DNA of 64,000 bases, from positions 139,621,937 through 139,685,936 of the forward strand of contig OV884011.1 of NCBI GenBank assembly GCA_930367205.1, in the 5' to 3' direction. This stretch comes from Acanthosoma haemorrhoidale. Taxonomy: Eukaryota > Arthropoda > Insecta > Hemiptera > Acanthosomatidae. This document shows, one piece after another, positions 60,511-64,000 of this stretch. The translations under genes were made by a program, and so were the position numbers. Below the pieces are notes generated by a model. It did no database searches, was not told the origin of the DNA, and saw only the letters and a program-made list of their open reading frames with translations. Within the stretch, counting starts at the first letter, position 1. Every line of letters starts with the position of its first letter.

Positions 60511-60780
60511 TCACTGGCCCTGCTGGTAGTATCGCAAAGAGCGAGTAGGCCTATTGCAGTTTAAATTATTGCCATGAACTGTGCACACTAGCTTGGAACG
60601 TGGTCTGTCTACAGAAATTCCAATAAACCACGTTCTGTCCATGGGGCCTTGGAAGGGCATAAAAAAAAACTGTTTTTTATTCAGGAACGCAGATAAATTA
60701 CTGTAAGAGTCTACACTGAAGAAAGCTTGAGCAGCCGATGGTAAGCTAAAGAAAGACGGCCAGACACCTGAAACAAACAT
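60511..60780 (-). CDS. Possible terminal exon or small ORF, unidentified
   Basis: The minus-strand frame from ATG 60780 gives 89 codons, with a hydrophobic start and a polar, basic C-terminal half. An acceptor-like tttgtttcag|g lies at about 60768, so the frame could instead be the last exon of a split gene entered at VSGVWPSFF. No partner exon was found and the product is not recognised. It may be chance. Confidence 0.2.
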   Translation of the reverse strand: MFVSGVWPSFFSLPSAAQAFFSVDSYSNLSAFLNKKQFFFMPFQGPMDRTWFIGISVDRPRSKLVCTVHGNNLNCNRPTRSLRYYQQGQ

Positions 60781-63700
60781 TATAAAAATTAAGCCCAAAA
60801 GTATTTAGCAGGCTTTGAACATCAAATAGCCCGGAGGAACTGGTTTTCCTTTCAGGTGGGCTCAGAGCAATCCTATTTTTTAGTGTTGTCTGTCTATCTG
60901 CTATATGATAAAGATTATAAAATGACTTAACCCTTCGGTATTTTTAAAGGTATATTAGTATTTTACTGTTGGACATTTTATATTGTTCTGTGGACACTAA
61001 AAGTTTTTCTACATAAAAAATTTTACAGTGTCATTCGTTTATTTTATTTATTTCTGATCTTTTATTATCAGTATTCTGGAATTTATTTGACAATGCACCA
61101 TATTTTTATTTTATTTATGTCATATATTTGTTGATTAATTCAAGTAATATACACAACGGGTCATAGGTACCATCATACACGTAATATAGCGAAAAGGGGA
61201 ATTCGTTTTAAAATGTGACCTGTTGGGAGGATCTACTGTAAGGAGGGAAATCAAAAACAAAATTGTCTACCGCTTGCTCACAGTCAGTTGACAAAGCCGG
61301 AATGAATCTACATTTTAAGCAGACCGCTGTGCGTCAGCTATTGGGGGTTGGGTTAGCTCGAATTAGTTGTATTTTTTTAAAGGATAGTGGCCCTCTGGAT
61401 GGCAGAGACAGGTCAAGGCAAGATAAGACAGGAGAGGGAGAGTCCTTACACTAGCCCAAGGCTATAATATCCGGAAGGCAAAAATCTGAATACTGCCAAC
61501 GTAAATGTGTGTTTCTCTCGTTCACCATTATTTATATTCTAATTCTAGTCTCAAATTTCTTTTTAGCAAACCATATCTCTGGGTGTTGTCTCACGTCCCT
61601 TCCTCTTAACTGTAGAGTATTTTTAATTGGTTGGATGTGAGAAACGCCATGCCCACCGATCTGTCACTGACGCTTGGTTCCTTTCTTGTAATATATTTTA
61701 GTGCGTACCCTTGGTGGTCTCTTACAGATGCGGTTTTTACTAAATTCTGTTAACATCGTACCCTAGGGGCTTAATTTCCTTATTTCCGCTCGGTTGGCTA
61801 TTACATTTTCATATAAAACACATAACCACGCTTGTCCCTAACACATATATAGTCCAGTCATTGGGTAGTTTTACCTTCCAAATGGTCAGGTAGACTTTTC
61901 TTTTTAACTTTTAGATATTAGTAGTAGTAAGCAGAATATTACTTTTAAACCTACCCCCTCCCGGAATATTTCCTTATGTTTGGAGGAATATGTTAGCCCT
62001 GTAAGCAGAACAAGAACGTCTATTTCCTCATTTAATACTACATTGTCATAAACTGATGCTTGGGAAACAGCTATGTTGATAATCAAGTCGTTTGCATATT
62101 TTATCTGCCTGTTTCATTTTCATGCCTTCTTTCCCCTTGACTACCCTAGGTATCTCCAGGTTAAATGTAACCATTATATTGGAGCAGTAGTGATTCCTCA
62201 CGTAGGTTATTTACCATAAAGTTGTCACTACGATGTCATAACACTTTATGCAGCAGGATTTATGCGGGGGGGGGGGTTATACTGGATCCTGGATTGGTGT
62301 GAATTTGTTATATAGGGAAGATTTTGTTCCTCGCCGCAAACAATGACGTGGAAAAAGGGGCAAGTTTGACTAACCTGAACCTCCAACCAATCCCACTGAT
62401 GATTGACATAAAACCACTACTGGGAAAGGGAGAGTCCTGAGAAAGCCTATCAAACAGATTTTTTGTTTTTTTTTCTAAATCCAAATCCTCTTGTTTAATA
62501 CGTCCCATCACTCGTACCATACTATTTTTAACATCAGCCTTCATCACTCTATGAATTGAGTTTTGTTGTGGATAAGGGCATTTCATTTGTTGTTTCTCAA
62601 AACTTTCAGCAGTATATAAAACGCATTGTGTTTGAAAATTAAACGAAACTGTGCTTGATCGAGGCGTTCAGGTGTTTAATTGGGTTGAGAATCTCGTCGA
62701 AGAGAAGCCAAAATTAATTTTGTATGATTGTAACTCTTCTGACAATCATTATGCAATTTTACTTCAGTCTTTTAAAAACCGACGGTGATCGGGAATTTTC
62801 ACCTAACACTGGAATCTCGAAGTCTCTCAAATCTGACAAACTAAGTTAGCAAATAAAACTCCCGAAACAGGAAGCGCTCATAGTTTGATTGGTTTAAAAA
62901 CAGCACTACAATGATGGAGCTGCAATTGAAAAGAACGGAGGAGGAGGTTTAACAGAGGGTGAATGCTAGGTACTACAAGTATGAAAAGTCTTATGATCTT
63001 AACCTGGTGCAGAAACGTCAAGCTTGTCAACGACACGAGATATCACAGAGTTAGTGACGTTTATTGGAATGTTAACATGTGTCGTCAATAAGTAACTCCG
63101 GTGTAAAAATGGCTCACCATTAACTAGAAACGCAATAAATAACTATAAAACATATTATTATACATAGAAGGATGGAAATGTAGTTATGGAAATTATGGTA
63201 AATATAGAAAATGATGTGCAACTTTAAAAAGCTGTATCTCGCTTAAAGTTGGGTTCAAGAAAACATGTTTCAAACAAAGGTTGCAGGAAATTATGTTTTC
63301 ATTCAAATTTATACAAAAAAAAAGATATTTTCCCTAAACCCAAAAAAGTCCAACATTTTCCAGTTTTTTTGGCTACCAAATATTGTTCCGGGAATGAGAA
63401 GGACATCGGGTTGAAAACTCATATTCTTCTTACTACTACCAATATATACAGGATGAAGAAAACCTTTTACCTGATTTTTTGGAAGGACATGAACATTTCA
63501 TGTCCCTAGCGCCTAAACTAATACGAAACCTTCCCATATTTTTAAAGGATAAAGGACACACTGCCTTTTTGTTTCGTTTAATTTGTAGACTGGTTATTTT
63601 CTTTGATTTGATTACATTTTTTCGTCTACAAAGAGTTTAAGTAAGCTGAAAGTATATCTAAATGTAGTTAGCATTCACAGCGACAAAATCACACTGCACC

Positions 63701-64000
63701 AAATATAAATTCTCCCCATGAAAGGACAAGCATTTGGATATCTTATATTTTTTCTTCAGTTTATTTAAAAACCATAAAATGTCATGTATTTTGATTTATT
63801 TTTTAATTGGAACAATGCAAACATAAGGAAATAGCAAGTTTCCTTTTATGTATTGTAAAGCAACCTAGCGGGTATAATTCCAGTGGAAATTGAGATGTTT
63901 GAAATGAATTTTCTTTTTCATCAGGAATTTATTTATTCAAATTAGATTCCACTTAAAATGCGTTGTTCTTGCCTCACAATTACCTGCTATTTACCTACTT
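60781..64000. other. Intergenic AT-rich sequence
   Basis: Short frames at 62308-62586 (-) and 63249-63509 (+) have ATG starts or coding-like stretches but no motif or homologue that I recognise. A G run is near 62266. Confidence 0.45.

Noticed and set aside
62308..62586. 92-codon minus-strand frame with ATG
   Set aside because: No motif, splice context or partner exon was found. It could not be separated from chance.

Overview
The window reads as gene-poor, AT-rich arthropod (most likely insect) genomic DNA. The evidence is its mix of Ty3/Gypsy LTR elements, Jockey- and CR1-type LINE remnants and a Tc1-type transposase scrap, with no bacterial gene organisation. No host gene could be established. 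Every long coding region belongs to a mobile element. I performed no database search, and all families are named from motifs read by eye.

The centrepiece is a compact Ty3/Gypsy element, called G1 here. Copy 1 (10636-15400, + strand) has two LTRs that appear identical over 300 bp, intact gag and pol, a -1 frameshift heptamer (A AAA AAC) just before the gag stop, a polypurine tract and a TATA target-site duplication, so it looks recently mobile. In place of a recognisable tRNA primer site next to the LTR, the first ten internal bases (aaacgacaat) are the exact reverse complement of a stretch inside the LTR. This points to self-primed reverse transcription. The same LTR region carries a complete intron-like signal set (CAG|GTAAGA, TGCTAAC, TTTACAG) that encloses the AATAAA signal. 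Copy 2 (53612-58395, - strand) is nearly as young but defective: two TGG-to-TAG stops and a 16-nt deletion that removes the first integrase aspartate, with a nearby 4-nt insertion restoring the frame. Copy 2 is followed by a second copy of its own 3' pol end (58396-59044), giving an LTR-internal-LTR-internal arrangement. That ends at a TA tract and a diverged solo LTR (59061-59359).

A second Gypsy family, G2 (15415-20076), has a tRNA-Phe primer site, short LTRs with AGTTAA...TTAACT ends, a two-knuckle gag and a decayed pol whose 3' part was replaced by a Jockey LINE fragment. Another G2 LTR lies in reverse at 10454-10616. A related 5' end (LTR, primer site, gag start) is at 53158-53585. G1 and G2 copies sit in (TA)n tracts with TATA flanks, so these microsatellites act as shared landing sites and produce nested clusters at 10.4-20.1 kb and 53.2-59.4 kb.

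The rest holds an LTR-like repeat in three copies (207-870, 29573-30380, 33961-34428), one Jockey family with four truncated tails (3.4-4.7, 7.1-7.4, 41.3-41.6, 46.5-47.0 kb), other Jockey remnants (4.9-5.5, 19.1-20.1, 45.5-46.2, 48.5-49.4 kb), CR1-like C-terminal scraps (20.2 and 29.3 kb), a Tc1-like transposase fragment (27.7 kb), an unidentified decayed coding region (47.05-47.78 kb), and long AT-rich stretches in which I see nothing definable.
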